A stretch of 64,000 nucleotides of DNA from Pseudidiomarina indica (GCA_029279945.1 JAJUHK010000001.1:248001-312000), one strand, 5' to 3'; counted from the stretch's first letter, positions 9,917 to 18,373 are shown. The notes: generated by a model from the sequence alone, not told the origin. A program made the numbers and translations.

Positions 9917-9947
9917 AAAATGCCTAGCAAGATACGAGCTAGGCATT
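9917..9947 (-). terminator. Terminator of the hppD-hmgA-fahA-maiA operon
   Basis: AATGCCTAGC (9919-9928) pairs perfectly with GCTAGGCATT (9938-9947) around a 9-base loop. Reading leftward it is followed by a T-rich tail (TTTTGCTTT). It sits just after maiA. Confidence 0.78.
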
Positions 9948-9980
9948 CTATTTGTGCGATGAAATTCAAGGTAATTGCGG

Positions 9981-10622
9981 TTAGTTTTCTGCATCGGGTT
10001 GCTTACTTGGGTGCGCATCTGCGACCCAGGGCAATTCACATAACCTTGCATAAACCGCACGTAATATAGGATACGGCGTTATATCAATCCCAAAGCGCTC
10101 GGCACTGTATACTTGAGGTACCAAACAGATATCCGCCATGGAGAATTCGTTCCCCACACAATAGTCCCCCGCCACTTCCTCTAAGTTGCGCTCAAAGGCT
10201 GTAAAACTTTGCCGAAACCAGTGCTGTAACCAAGCATTCTTTTGCGCATCATCGAACTTCAATTCGCGGGTAAGATACTGTTGTACGCGCAGGTTTATCA
10301 AGGGTTGTAATTCACTGGCAATATCCAGTGCGAGCGCTCGTATACAGCCGCGTAGCCGCGCCGAACCCGGTAATATTGATGGCTCAGGGTACTTTTCTTC
10401 TAAATACTCCATAATCGCTAGCGATTGGTGCAAAATCACTGTGCCATCAACAAAGGTTGGTACCAGACCATTGGGATTTAATTGCCGATAGGATTGTTTG
10501 TGTTGCTCACCGCCATCTTTAATGAGGTGAACCGGAATATAGTTATATTCGAGTTGCTTATAATTGAGCGCAATACGCGCTCGGTAACTGGCGCTTGAGC
10601 GCCAGTAGCCGTAGAGTTCCAT
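9981..10622 (-). CDS. maiA: Maleylacetoacetate isomerase
   Basis: A 213-residue zeta-class glutathione S-transferase that isomerises maleylacetoacetate to fumarylacetoacetate using glutathione, the fifth step of Tyr breakdown. The N-terminal thioredoxin-like domain has the zeta signature SSASYRARIAL (family SSCS/SSxSxRVRIAL). The C-terminal helical domain contains DICLVPQVYSAERF, typical of MaiA. I chose ATG 10622: GGAG lies 6 bases upstream, whereas an in-frame TTG two codons earlier has none. Last gene of the homogentisate operon, 21 bases after fahA. Confidence 0.93.
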   Translation of the reverse strand: MELYGYWRSSASYRARIALNYKQLEYNYIPVHLIKDGGEQHKQSYRQLNPNGLVPTFVDGTVILHQSLAIMEYLEEKYPEPSILPGSARLRGCIRALALDIASELQPLINLRVQQYLTRELKFDDAQKNAWLQHWFRQSFTAFERNLEEVAGDYCVGNEFSMADICLVPQVYSAERFGIDITPYPILRAVYARLCELPWVADAHPSKQPDAEN

Positions 10623-10643
10623 ATTCAACTCCGCTTGAATTCA

Positions 10644-11663
10644 TTACGCACCGCTGTATGGCACAACTTGCTGTTCAATACTGCCAAAAATACTCTGTCC
10701 TGCGGTGTCGTTCATCTCAATTTTAATGGTGTCACCAAATTGCATAAACGCCGTACGCGGTTGCCCGTCACGAATGGTTTCAATCATGCGAACTTCAGCA
10801 ATACAGCTATAGCCCACACCACCTTCATCAATCGCGCTGCCATAATCGGTGCCTTGCTTGTTCGATACAGTGCCCGATCCAATAATTGCGCCAGCCCCAA
10901 GATTACGCGTTTTCGCCGCATGGGCAATTAACTGGGCGAAGTTAAACGTCATATCTTGGCCCGCATTGGGTTTACCAAAAGGCTTATGGTTATAGTAGCT
11001 CAATAATGGTAAATGCACCTTAAAATCACGCCAATTATCCCCCAATTCATCAGGGGTGACCGCTACTGGTGAAAAAGCTGACGACGGTTTCGACTGAAAA
11101 AATCCAAACCCTTTCCCTAACTCACCGGGAATTAAGCCACGCAATGACACATCATTTACTAACATTAGTAGGCGGATATACTGACCAGCATCAGCTGCTG
11201 ATACGCCCATTGGTACGTCATCTGTAATCACTGCCACTTCACCTTCAAAGTCGATACCCCAAGCAGTATCAGCCATGGCGATATTATCCTTTGGGCCTAG
11301 AAAATCATCGGAGCCGCCTTGATACATCAATGGGTCAGTCCAAAAACTGGCTGGCATTTCTGCGTTACGTGCTTTGCGAACCAGTTCCACGTGGTTCACA
11401 TAAGCACTCCCATCAGCCCACTGGTAGGCTCGTGGCAATGGTGATTCACAGCGGTTTTCGTTGAACGCCTCGGCACCTTCTAATGCACCTTCATTAAGCG
11501 CTTGGTAAACCTCTTCAAGTTGCGGTGCTAATGCCTTCCAGTTATCTAACACTTCTTGCAAAGTTGTGGCAATCGCTGGTACTGCGATCGCGCGGCGTAA
11601 ATCGCGACTAACAACCATAAGTTGCCCGTCGCGAGTTCCATTTCGATAAGTTGCAAACTTCAT
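10644..11663 (-). CDS. fahA: Fumarylacetoacetase (FAH family)
   Basis: A 339-residue FAH-family hydrolase that splits fumarylacetoacetate into fumarate and acetoacetate, ending the Tyr pathway. The family core is clear: DFEGEVAVITDD (metal-binding acidic residues), the NDVSLRG segment, GSGTVSN, and SCIAEVRMIETI near the C-terminus. It is shorter than the mammalian type (about 420) and matches the compact form common in Alteromonadales and Shewanella. It lies between hmgA (20-base gap) and maiA in the operon, which settles the substrate better than the sequence alone. Confidence 0.9.
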   Translation of the reverse strand: MKFATYRNGTRDGQLMVVSRDLRRAIAVPAIATTLQEVLDNWKALAPQLEEVYQALNEGALEGAEAFNENRCESPLPRAYQWADGSAYVNHVELVRKARNAEMPASFWTDPLMYQGGSDDFLGPKDNIAMADTAWGIDFEGEVAVITDDVPMGVSAADAGQYIRLLMLVNDVSLRGLIPGELGKGFGFFQSKPSSAFSPVAVTPDELGDNWRDFKVHLPLLSYYNHKPFGKPNAGQDMTFNFAQLIAHAAKTRNLGAGAIIGSGTVSNKQGTDYGSAIDEGGVGYSCIAEVRMIETIRDGQPRTAFMQFGDTIKIEMNDTAGQSIFGSIEQQVVPYSGA

Positions 11664-11683
11664 CTTCTTATTATGCCTTGTGG

Positions 11684-12817
11684 TTAAGGTTTCGCTTTCC
11701 AGCTATTGACGTAGTCAGGATTTTCCACCGTGCTACAGGCCTCACCCATGGTTAGCGCATTGCGGGTATCTAACATCACCGCAACTTCATCGGTAAATTT
11801 CTTCCGATATTCCAAACCAGCTTGGAATGCCTTAGGGTGTGGTCCATGGGTAAACCCAGCTGGGTGAAAGGTGACCATGCCGCGGTCAATATTATCACGA
11901 CTGAAAAAGTCCCCTTCGTGGTAAAACAACACTTCATCATAATCGTCATTATTATGATAGAACGGCACTTTTAAAGCCCCTGGATCAGACTCGATCGGTC
12001 GCGGCACAAAGGTACACACGACAAACCCATCCGCAACAAAGGTGGTATGCGCTGATGGTGGTAAGTGATAACGATGACTCATTAACGGGCGGATATCTCG
12101 CCAATTGATACGCACTGGGGCTAAGTCCCCATGCCAACCAATCGCATCCAATGGATTAAAAGGATAAGTGATACAGGAAATCTGATCATGGCGTTTCACC
12201 ATGATCTGCCATGGTTCTTCACTGTATTGCGCCTTGAATGCATCATCGATCAGGGGTGTTTCTAAACATGCAGGGTCAAAAATTGCATGGTTACCCACAA
12301 TCCCCTTATCTGGTAGTTGATACGCGCTATTGGTGGCCTCGATCATGAGTATTTGCATGGCCTCTAATGGTTCCAAGCGCCATGACGTAGACCGGGGAAT
12401 GACAAAATAATCACCTTTTTCTAAGGTAATATGACCATAATCGCAAAACAATTCACCGCGCCCTTCGTGAATGAAAAGCAAATCATCACCATCCGCATTA
12501 CGAACTAAGAACGGCATAGATTCATGACAGTGCCACATGCGGAACTTGCATTGTGCGTTGTAAAGTAACAAGGGCACTTGCCACGGAGACTCCGTGGCAA
12601 GATTCTTGAGTTTATTAAGGTCGAAATTACGTGGCCGTAATTCCCCTTCCCACGAACTCCAGTCAGTTGGAGCATGACGATGATGAAAGTGCGTTGCTGG
12701 CCCGAAAAAGCCACTCCGCCCTACTTCACGTTCATAGATCGCTTGCTCCGGAAAGTCAGCGTGAGCTTGTTTTGAAGCCACTCCGACCTGTTTCGGAAAG
12801 CTGATCCATTTACGCAT
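11684..12817 (-). CDS. hmgA: Homogentisate 1,2-dioxygenase
   Basis: A 377-residue cupin-type Fe(II) dioxygenase that opens the homogentisate ring to maleylacetoacetate. The C-terminal cupin carries the likely iron ligands: FYHNNDDYDEVLFYHEGDF followed by HPAGFTHGPHPKA. It is shorter than the classic 430-445-residue enzyme, matching a compact subgroup. The ATG overlaps the end of hppD by 8 bases, so translation is probably coupled. Loss of this step in other bacteria gives brown pyomelanin, so an intact gene argues for full Tyr catabolism. Confidence 0.92.
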   Translation of the reverse strand: MRKWISFPKQVGVASKQAHADFPEQAIYEREVGRSGFFGPATHFHHRHAPTDWSSWEGELRPRNFDLNKLKNLATESPWQVPLLLYNAQCKFRMWHCHESMPFLVRNADGDDLLFIHEGRGELFCDYGHITLEKGDYFVIPRSTSWRLEPLEAMQILMIEATNSAYQLPDKGIVGNHAIFDPACLETPLIDDAFKAQYSEEPWQIMVKRHDQISCITYPFNPLDAIGWHGDLAPVRINWRDIRPLMSHRYHLPPSAHTTFVADGFVVCTFVPRPIESDPGALKVPFYHNNDDYDEVLFYHEGDFFSRDNIDRGMVTFHPAGFTHGPHPKAFQAGLEYRKKFTDEVAVMLDTRNALTMGEACSTVENPDYVNSWKAKP

Positions 12818-13874
12818 CGCTTAATACCCCACGGCGAATTTGGTCTTCTTCGATAGATTCAAACAAGGCTTTAAAGTTACCTTCACCGAAGCCTTCATTA
12901 CCTTTACGTTGAATAATCTCGAAGAATACCGGGCCAATCACTGTTTGCGTAAATATTTGCAATAAAATGCCATCTTTCATTGGGGCACCATCGATAAGAA
13001 TTTGCAACTCACGCAGCGCCTCAACATCTTCTTCATGGCCTTCGACACGTTCATCTACACGATCATAATAAGTATCTGGCGTAGGCATGAAATCCATACC
13101 GATTGAGCGCAAGTAGCGAACTGTTTCATAAATATTATCGCTGGTTAAGGCTATATGTTGAATACCCTCGCCATTGTACTCACGCAAGTACTCTTCAATT
13201 TGTGATTTGTCATCGAGTGACTCGTTGATTGGAATACGGATTTTGCCACACGGACCAGTCATTGCTCGGCTCAATAAACCCGTCAACTTACCTTCAATAT
13301 CGAAATAGCGAATTTCGCGGAAATTAGCGATACGCTCGTAGAAACCAGCCCAAGTATCCATATTGCCGCGATAGACGTTATGAGTAAGGTGATCGATTTC
13401 GATTAAGCCGGCACCGTGCGATTTCATCTTCGCTTCCCAGTCGTCATGGAAGTCAAAGTCAACTGCGTAGATATCGCTATCAACAAACGATAATACGCTC
13501 TCGCCAATCCCATAAACTGCCGGGAATTCAGCTTCACCTGATGCAACTTGGCGTTGGAATGGTTTAGCACCATTGGCAACAGCGTGTTTAAATGCATGGT
13601 CAGCATCAGCCACTCGCCACGCCATCCCACAGACGCTGGCCCCGTGCGCTTTAGCGAATGCTTCTGCCTGCCCACCGGTCTCTGCATTAATAATAAAGTT
13701 GATGTCGTTTTGTTTGTAAAGCCAAACGTCTTTGGTTTTATGTTTTGCGACTTCGGTGAAGCCTAGCTTTACGAACAAATCTTTTAGCGCAGCAATGCCT
13801 TGTGCATCAGGCGCTGTGTACTCAACAAATTCAAAACCAATCGTTTGTAGTGGGTTGTAATGAATATCAGACAT
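12810..13874 (-). CDS. hppD: 4-hydroxyphenylpyruvate dioxygenase
   Basis: A 354-residue Fe(II) enzyme of the vicinal-oxygen-chelate fold that converts 4-hydroxyphenylpyruvate to homogentisate. Two glyoxalase-like halves are visible. The iron ligands are His in EIDHLTHNV, His in GIQHIALTS, and Glu in the C-terminal FFEIIQRKGNEGFGEGNF segment, the strongest family signature. A GAGG ribosome site lies 7 bases before ATG 13874. First gene of the four-gene leftward operon, preceded by a 286-base region with TyrR-like boxes. Confidence 0.96.
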   Translation of the reverse strand: MSDIHYNPLQTIGFEFVEYTAPDAQGIAALKDLFVKLGFTEVAKHKTKDVWLYKQNDINFIINAETGGQAEAFAKAHGASVCGMAWRVADADHAFKHAVANGAKPFQRQVASGEAEFPAVYGIGESVLSFVDSDIYAVDFDFHDDWEAKMKSHGAGLIEIDHLTHNVYRGNMDTWAGFYERIANFREIRYFDIEGKLTGLLSRAMTGPCGKIRIPINESLDDKSQIEEYLREYNGEGIQHIALTSDNIYETVRYLRSIGMDFMPTPDTYYDRVDERVEGHEEDVEALRELQILIDGAPMKDGILLQIFTQTVIGPVFFEIIQRKGNEGFGEGNFKALFESIEEDQIRRGVLSDA

Positions 13875-13952
13875 GATTATACCTCGTTGTTCAGTTACTA
13901 TTGCCCCTTGGTTATTATTGATTGAGGGCGTTGCTATAAAAGATCCGTATTA

Positions 13953-13964
13953 CTATGCGCATAG
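13953..13964. promoter_or_regulatory. Perfect 12-bp palindrome upstream of hppD
   Basis: CTATGCGCATAG is a perfect palindrome about 80 bases before the hppD start, between it and the TyrR-like boxes. It looks nothing like a TyrR box, so it could bind a second regulator or be chance. Function unknown. Confidence 0.3.
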
Positions 13965-14023
13965 ATTGACCAGTAAGCTAGTATCTTTGCTTGAATCGAG
14001 GCTTAACAGGCTGGCAAGTCGTT

Positions 14024-14041
14024 TGTAAATGATTCCTTACA
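14024..14041. promoter_or_regulatory. TyrR box 1 upstream of hppD
   Basis: TGTAAA-N6-CTTACA matches the known TyrR consensus TGTAAA-N6-TTTACA at 11 of 12 positions, including the key G and C 14 bases apart. It is the box nearest hppD. Confidence 0.75.
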
Positions 14042-14073
14042 GCGAGCCTCTGCACAAGCGCGACAAGGCATAT

Positions 14074-14091
14074 TGTCAGGGTTGCTTTACA
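14074..14091. promoter_or_regulatory. TyrR box 2 (weak) upstream of hppD
   Basis: TGTCAG-N6-TTTACA matches the TyrR consensus with one perfect half and the TGT/ACA core kept. Start-to-start it is 50 bases from box 1 and 32 from box 3. TyrR weak boxes are typically bound cooperatively beside a strong box. Confidence 0.55.
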
Positions 14092-14105
14092 AACCACCAT
14101 ACCAC

Positions 14106-14123
14106 TGTAATCATTTCTTTACA
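14106..14123. promoter_or_regulatory. TyrR box 3 upstream of hppD
   Basis: TGTAAT-N6-TTTACA, 11 of 12 consensus positions. It lies 37 bases beyond the tyrR stop codon, so the whole array fits in the tyrR-hppD gap. Confidence 0.72.
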
Positions 14124-14160
14124 GAATTGCTGTATTTTAAGAGATTATCCGGTAAACCAA

Positions 14161-15711
14161 TCACTTGCGACGCGATTTACCAATTCCATATTCACGTAAT
14201 TTGTTGGCGACTGCGGTATGGGAAAGACCAAGCTTTTTCGCTAATTGACGGGTACTAGGGTAGCTAGGATAGAGACGTCTTAGAATCGTTGCCTCAAATT
14301 TTTTCACCGCTTCTTCAAGGCTTTCCTCTTCTAAGTCCACTGCGACATTTTCATGCAAACGCTCGGTATCGGGTAAATGAATATCACCGACGTTCAAGGT
14401 ATCGCCTTCTGCCATAGAAATTGATCGGAACAAGACATTTTCTAATTGCCGCACGTTACCCGGCCATTGATAACGTTGCAATGCTTCACGAGCGGCACGG
14501 GTCATAAACATCATGCTACGGCTAAGGCGCTGGCACGATTGCACCATAAAGTGATCAGCTAATAGATTAATATCCGATTTACGTTCACGTAATGGCGGGA
14601 TCTGCAATGTAAGTACGTTCAATCGATAATACAGATCTTCACGAAATGCGCCTGCTTCAACCCTTTCATACAAGTCATCTTGCGTTGAACAAATGATACG
14701 AACGTCCACGGTAACTTCATCTTCTTCACCGATTCGACGAAAACGACCATCCTGAATAAACCGCAATAATTTTGCTTGCAAACCGTTGGACATCTCCCCT
14801 ACTGCATCCAACAGCACAGTGCCTCCATTGGCCTGCTCGAAAATGCCTTTTTTTGCTTCGGTATATGGCCCTAAGCTACCTTTGCCGTGACCAAATAACT
14901 CACTTTCCGCCACATTATCAGGCAACGCCGCACAATTAATGGCTAAAAAGGGTTTTGCTGCTCGCTGACTGGCTTGATGGCAGGCGCGGGCCAACAATTC
15001 TTTACCAACTCCGGTTTCCCCTTGAATTAACAATGGCACATTGAGTTCAGCCATACGTGCCGCTTCTTTTAGCAGTTTTTTCATACTGCTATGTTCACCC
15101 AGAATCTGTTTAAACGCGTCATGGTGACCGCCCCGCTGCCACTGTTGCACTAATGGTTGTGGCTTACAGGTAATGACTGCACCGGCAAATTGCCGGCTGC
15201 CATCCGCATCACTTACCCACGTTGGTAATAAATCAGCGAAGTACTTTGAGCCGCCAGCACTGATTTGTTGCGTCGTCGGCTCCTGCGGTTGTTTTTCCAA
15301 CCAACGGATCACTGAGAAACCCGTCAACCATTGGCTAATTGAGGTACCTGATAGCTGCGTACATTGATCACCGAAAACCATCTGTGCAGCTTCGTTGGCA
15401 ATATCAATCACACCTCGTGTATCAACAGTCAGAATAGGATCAGGAAGTTTATTGAGCAGTAACTTAAATTCAAAATGCTCTCGTTCAGAGGGCATGATAG
15501 AAATGGTCTTTACATCTTTAACGTTAGGAATGCGGCGTATTTCTGGCATGAGATGTTGAAAATCTTCAAATTCCAACTCGGGAAAATTGAGGTAGATTTT
15601 CCCTTTCGGATCCACTTCAATACCACGCAGATCGATCTCGTGATCACGCAGAATCTGCAAGACATCTTGAGCTATGCCCAGTCGGTCATCACAAGTAATC
15701 TCTAACCGCAT
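14161..15711 (-). CDS. tyrR: Aromatic amino-acid regulator TyrR
   Basis: A 516-residue regulator close in length and layout to E. coli TyrR (513): N-terminal ACT domain (MRLEITCDDRLGIAQDVLQI), a PAS domain (about 80-190), an AAA+ ATPase domain, and a C-terminal Fis-like helix-turn-helix (TRQLAKKLGLSHTAVANKLR). Walker A is GETGVGKE. The sigma54-contact GAFTGA loop is absent, as in other TyrR proteins that act at sigma70 promoters. Unusually, Walker B reads LLDAVGEM, with Ala303 where E. coli TyrR and most relatives have Glu. It sits between the two Phe/Tyr operons, both on the same strand. Likely effectors are Tyr/Phe; the ATPase is probably impaired. Confidence 0.93.
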   Translation of the reverse strand: MRLEITCDDRLGIAQDVLQILRDHEIDLRGIEVDPKGKIYLNFPELEFEDFQHLMPEIRRIPNVKDVKTISIMPSEREHFEFKLLLNKLPDPILTVDTRGVIDIANEAAQMVFGDQCTQLSGTSISQWLTGFSVIRWLEKQPQEPTTQQISAGGSKYFADLLPTWVSDADGSRQFAGAVITCKPQPLVQQWQRGGHHDAFKQILGEHSSMKKLLKEAARMAELNVPLLIQGETGVGKELLARACHQASQRAAKPFLAINCAALPDNVAESELFGHGKGSLGPYTEAKKGIFEQANGGTVLLDAVGEMSNGLQAKLLRFIQDGRFRRIGEEDEVTVDVRIICSTQDDLYERVEAGAFREDLYYRLNVLTLQIPPLRERKSDINLLADHFMVQSCQRLSRSMMFMTRAAREALQRYQWPGNVRQLENVLFRSISMAEGDTLNVGDIHLPDTERLHENVAVDLEEESLEEAVKKFEATILRRLYPSYPSTRQLAKKLGLSHTAVANKLREYGIGKSRRK

Positions 15712-15754
15712 ACACCGCCATCAACGTTTATTAAGTGTAAAGCAAAGTATACAC

Positions 15755-15794
15755 AAAAAAAGCTCGTGGGATAAGTTATTCCCAAGAGCTTTTT
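15755..15794. terminator. Intrinsic terminator after phhB
   Basis: AAAAAGCTC-G-TGGGA (15757-15771) pairs with TCCCA-A-GAGCTTTTT (15780-15794) with one mismatch and an 8-base loop. Leftward it ends in seven U, so it should stop the gamma-lyase-phhA-phhB transcript before tyrR. Confidence 0.85.
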
Positions 15795-15816
15795 CAAGTC
15801 GTCGGAGCAGTGCGTT

Positions 15817-16158
15817 TTAATTCGCTAAGATGGCATCCGTACGAGCAGCCATAATGAAATCATTTTTATGCAACCCATTGATTGCATGAGTCCACCACAC
15901 AACTGTCACTTTACCCCATTCGGTAATTAACGTCGGGTGATGAAACTCTGCCTCTGCCAACTCTGCAACTTGGTTGGTGAATGCCAATGCTTGTTTAAAG
16001 TTTTTAAACTTAAATTCTCGCTCTAATTGCATCACGCCATCCCGAACTACGGGCGTCCAGTCAGGAATCTGACGCAATAATTCGCCTAACTCTTCGGCGG
16101 AAACTTGTGGCGCATCTGCGCGACAGGCTTCGCAGCGTTGGTTTAGTAAATCAGACAT
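15817..16158 (-). CDS. phhB: Pterin-4a-carbinolamine dehydratase
   Basis: A 113-residue PCD/DCoH-family protein that recycles the pterin cofactor of phenylalanine hydroxylase. The family core is visible: [21 protein letters not shown], where the first two His and the later Trp-Thr-His are active-site residues, followed by [17 protein letters not shown] ribosome site precedes ATG 16158. It follows phhA by 27 bases, the standard bacterial phhA-phhB pair, and ends at a strong terminator. Confidence 0.95.
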   Translation of the reverse strand: MSDLLNQRCEACRADAPQVSAEELGELLRQIPDWTPVVRDGVMQLEREFKFKNFKQALAFTNQVAELAEAEFHHPTLITEWGKVTVVWWTHAINGLHKNDFIMAARTDAILAN

Positions 16159-16185
16159 GAACTTCCTCGTTATTATTGTCGTTTA

Positions 16186-16989
16186 TTAAGCTGCCGTTGT
16201 TTTTTGCTTAGGTGGAAACTTGGGGGCAAATAACCCCAACACCATGGCCTCATGTACCAAAGCCATGATATCCATGTCAGCAATGTCAAACAGCTGCTCA
16301 GTGCTACTAATGGTATAATAGATGGGCTGCATGATATCGATCCGATACGGGGTACGCAACGCATCTAAGGGCACTAACGGCTTCCGTTCTGGCTTATCAC
16401 TAAACATCGCATACTCAGTTTCACCAGGGGACGATAAAATACCACCACCATAAATTCGTAACCCATCTGCTGTTTGGAGTAACCCGAATTCAACGGTGAA
16501 CCAGTACAACCGCGCCAAATACACCCGTTCCTTAGGACTAGCATGTAAGCCTAATTTGCCGTATTGATGGGTAAAATGAGCAAATGCCGGATTTGTTAGC
16601 AACGGACAGTGGCCAAAAATCTCATGAAAAATATCAGGCTCTTGTAAATAGTCGAACTCCTCTCGAGTCCGAATAAAGGTTGCTACCGGAAATTGTTTAT
16701 TCGCTAATAACCGGAAAAACTCATCAAACGGAATCAATGCTGGCACTTGCGCGACCTGCCAACCGGTGGTTTCTTGCAGTACAGCGTTCACTTCATGCAG
16801 CTGCGGAATTCGCTCATGGGGTAAATTGAGCAGTTCAAGACCATGCAAATACTCGTCACAAGCTTTCCCCGGAATAATGCCGAGCTGCCGCGTGATCAAA
16901 TCGTGCCAAACCGCGTTCTCTTCATCGCTCCATGCGATGATGCCGTGAGCGTCAGGTTGACGTGATACGTATTTACTTTGCTTACCCAT
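16186..16989 (-). CDS. phhA: Phenylalanine 4-monooxygenase
   Basis: A 267-residue single-domain, non-haem iron, pterin-dependent hydroxylase turning Phe into Tyr. The iron ligands His-His-Glu are in EPDIFHEIFGHCPLL and in the YWFTVEFGLL segment. Length matches bacterial PhhA (about 260-275) with no regulatory ACT domain. I chose ATG 16989: AGGAG lies 10 bases upstream. A TTG at 17016 would extend it by nine residues without support. The ATG overlaps the gamma-lyase stop by 8 bases, so the two are translationally linked. Confidence 0.95.
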   Translation of the reverse strand: MGKQSKYVSRQPDAHGIIAWSDEENAVWHDLITRQLGIIPGKACDEYLHGLELLNLPHERIPQLHEVNAVLQETTGWQVAQVPALIPFDEFFRLLANKQFPVATFIRTREEFDYLQEPDIFHEIFGHCPLLTNPAFAHFTHQYGKLGLHASPKERVYLARLYWFTVEFGLLQTADGLRIYGGGILSSPGETEYAMFSDKPERKPLVPLDALRTPYRIDIMQPIYYTISSTEQLFDIADMDIMALVHEAMVLGLFAPKFPPKQKTTAA

Positions 16990-18226
16990 AGCTAACCTGC
17001 TCCTTTGCAAACTCAACCGAAAGTAACTGACACTTGGCTAATCCTTGTTCTAAGTCTGCAAGAATGTCATCAATCGCTTCAAGCCCTACTGACATCCGAA
17101 TCAAAGTATCGCTAATGCCGGCGATAGCACGTGCTTCTGGGGTATAAGGTGAATGGGTCATCGATGCAGGATGTTGGATAAGCGTTTCGGCATCACCCAA
17201 ACTGACAGCAAGCGTGATCAGTTGCAAGTTATCCAATAATGTTCGTGCGGTGTCTAAATTACCATGCAATTCAAAGGCAATGACTGCACCAGGCCCGTGC
17301 ATCTGAGTTCCCATTAATGACTGTGCTGGATGATCAGTAAAGCCTGGGAAATACACCTGTTTCACCTGTGGGTGTTGACGCAAGTACTCTGCTACTTTGA
17401 CCGCATTAGCACAGTGTCGCTCCATTCTGACATCAAGCGTTTTCAGCCCACGTAAAATGAGCCAAGCATCATGTGGGCTCATAGTCGCCCCCATATCTTT
17501 TAGTGTCGTTAATTTAATCAGCTCGATATCTTCTTCGCTACCACACACAATACCTGCAACCACATCACCATGGCCGTTCAGATATTTTGTCGCGCTGTGT
17601 AGTACTAAATCGGCGCCTTGCTGCTTGGGTTGTTGTAGTAATGGTGTCATGAATGTATTGTCCACTACCACGCGTGCACCAAACTCATGGGCAATATCGG
17701 CAATTGCTTGAATATTTATAACTTTTAAATGTGGATTTACAGGAGATTCAAGGAATACAAGTTTGGTATTAGGACGCATAGCCGCGCGAGTTTTCACATG
17801 ATCTGCCATATCAACAAAATCAACGTCGATCCCAAACCGGGAAAACAGGTGCGAAAATAACGCGAAACTACAACCATAAATGGCATCCGATACCAATATA
17901 TGATCACCTTGTTGCACGAACGCCAACATTGTTGCTGATACGGCTCCCATGCCCGTTGCAGCAGCTGCTGCAGCGGGGAACCCCTCCAATGCCGCAACGC
18001 GACCTTCTAATTCAGTGATCGTTGGGTTACCTAAGCGAGTGTAGATATAACCAGATTCTTCGCCGGCAAAACGAGCGGACCCTTGGGCCGTATTCGCAAA
18101 GGAAAACGTCGCCGTCTGGTATAGCGGAGCAACCAATGCGCCAAACTCATCACGGCGACGTCCGCCATGAATGGTTAGCGTTGCCGGCTGCCACTGTTGC
18201 GATTTATCTTTATCATTATTGCGCAT
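16982..18226 (-). CDS. mdeA: L-methionine gamma-lyase
   Basis: A 414-residue PLP enzyme of the Cys/Met-metabolism family. The PLP lysine is Lys214 in HSATKYLNGHGD. The residue that separates methionine gamma-lyase from cystathionine enzymes, a Cys in YGC(S/T)FA (Cys116 in the Pseudomonas putida enzyme), is present as Cys119 in IYGCSFALF, and the three-residue offset is the same for the lysine (211 to 214). It would split Met into methanethiol, 2-oxobutyrate and ammonia. Other conserved blocks include YTRLGNPT and VSLGDAETLIQHPASMTH. First gene of the operon with phhA and phhB; cystathionine or homocysteine activity is a less likely alternative. Confidence 0.88.
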   Translation of the reverse strand: MRNNDKDKSQQWQPATLTIHGGRRRDEFGALVAPLYQTATFSFANTAQGSARFAGEESGYIYTRLGNPTITELEGRVAALEGFPAAAAAATGMGAVSATMLAFVQQGDHILVSDAIYGCSFALFSHLFSRFGIDVDFVDMADHVKTRAAMRPNTKLVFLESPVNPHLKVINIQAIADIAHEFGARVVVDNTFMTPLLQQPKQQGADLVLHSATKYLNGHGDVVAGIVCGSEEDIELIKLTTLKDMGATMSPHDAWLILRGLKTLDVRMERHCANAVKVAEYLRQHPQVKQVYFPGFTDHPAQSLMGTQMHGPGAVIAFELHGNLDTARTLLDNLQLITLAVSLGDAETLIQHPASMTHSPYTPEARAIAGISDTLIRMSVGLEAIDDILADLEQGLAKCQLLSVEFAKEQVSYG

Positions 18227-18315
18227 GGACAGAATATCTCCTTGTTGTCAGCTGTCAGCTTGCATAGCTCCCAACATTTAGGCAACTCCAACGAATCAGA
18301 TCTGAGTCAGTAACC

Positions 18316-18333
18316 TGTAACGTAAATTTGCCA
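18316..18333. promoter_or_regulatory. Possible weak TyrR box upstream of mdeA
   Basis: TGTAAC-N6-TTGCCA matches 9 of 12 consensus positions when scored as a dyad; on the other strand it reads TGGCAA-N6-GTTACA. It lies about 90 bases before the mdeA start. Weak on its own; context with phhA and tyrR makes it plausible. Confidence 0.38.
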
Positions 18334-18340
18334 CTACGAC

Positions 18341-18373
18341 AAAAACCCGTTGCTGACGATGCTAAACAACGGG
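18341..18373 (-). terminator. Terminator after pspC
   Basis: CCCGTTG (18346-18352) pairs with CAACGGG (18367-18373) around a 14-base loop; leftward it is followed by five T. It lies 41 bases after pspC and should close the pspABC transcript. Confidence 0.7.

Noticed and set aside
16990-17016. Longer phhA start (TTG 17016)
   Set aside because: No ribosome site and not seen in the family; ATG 16989 has AGGAG and the overlap with mdeA.
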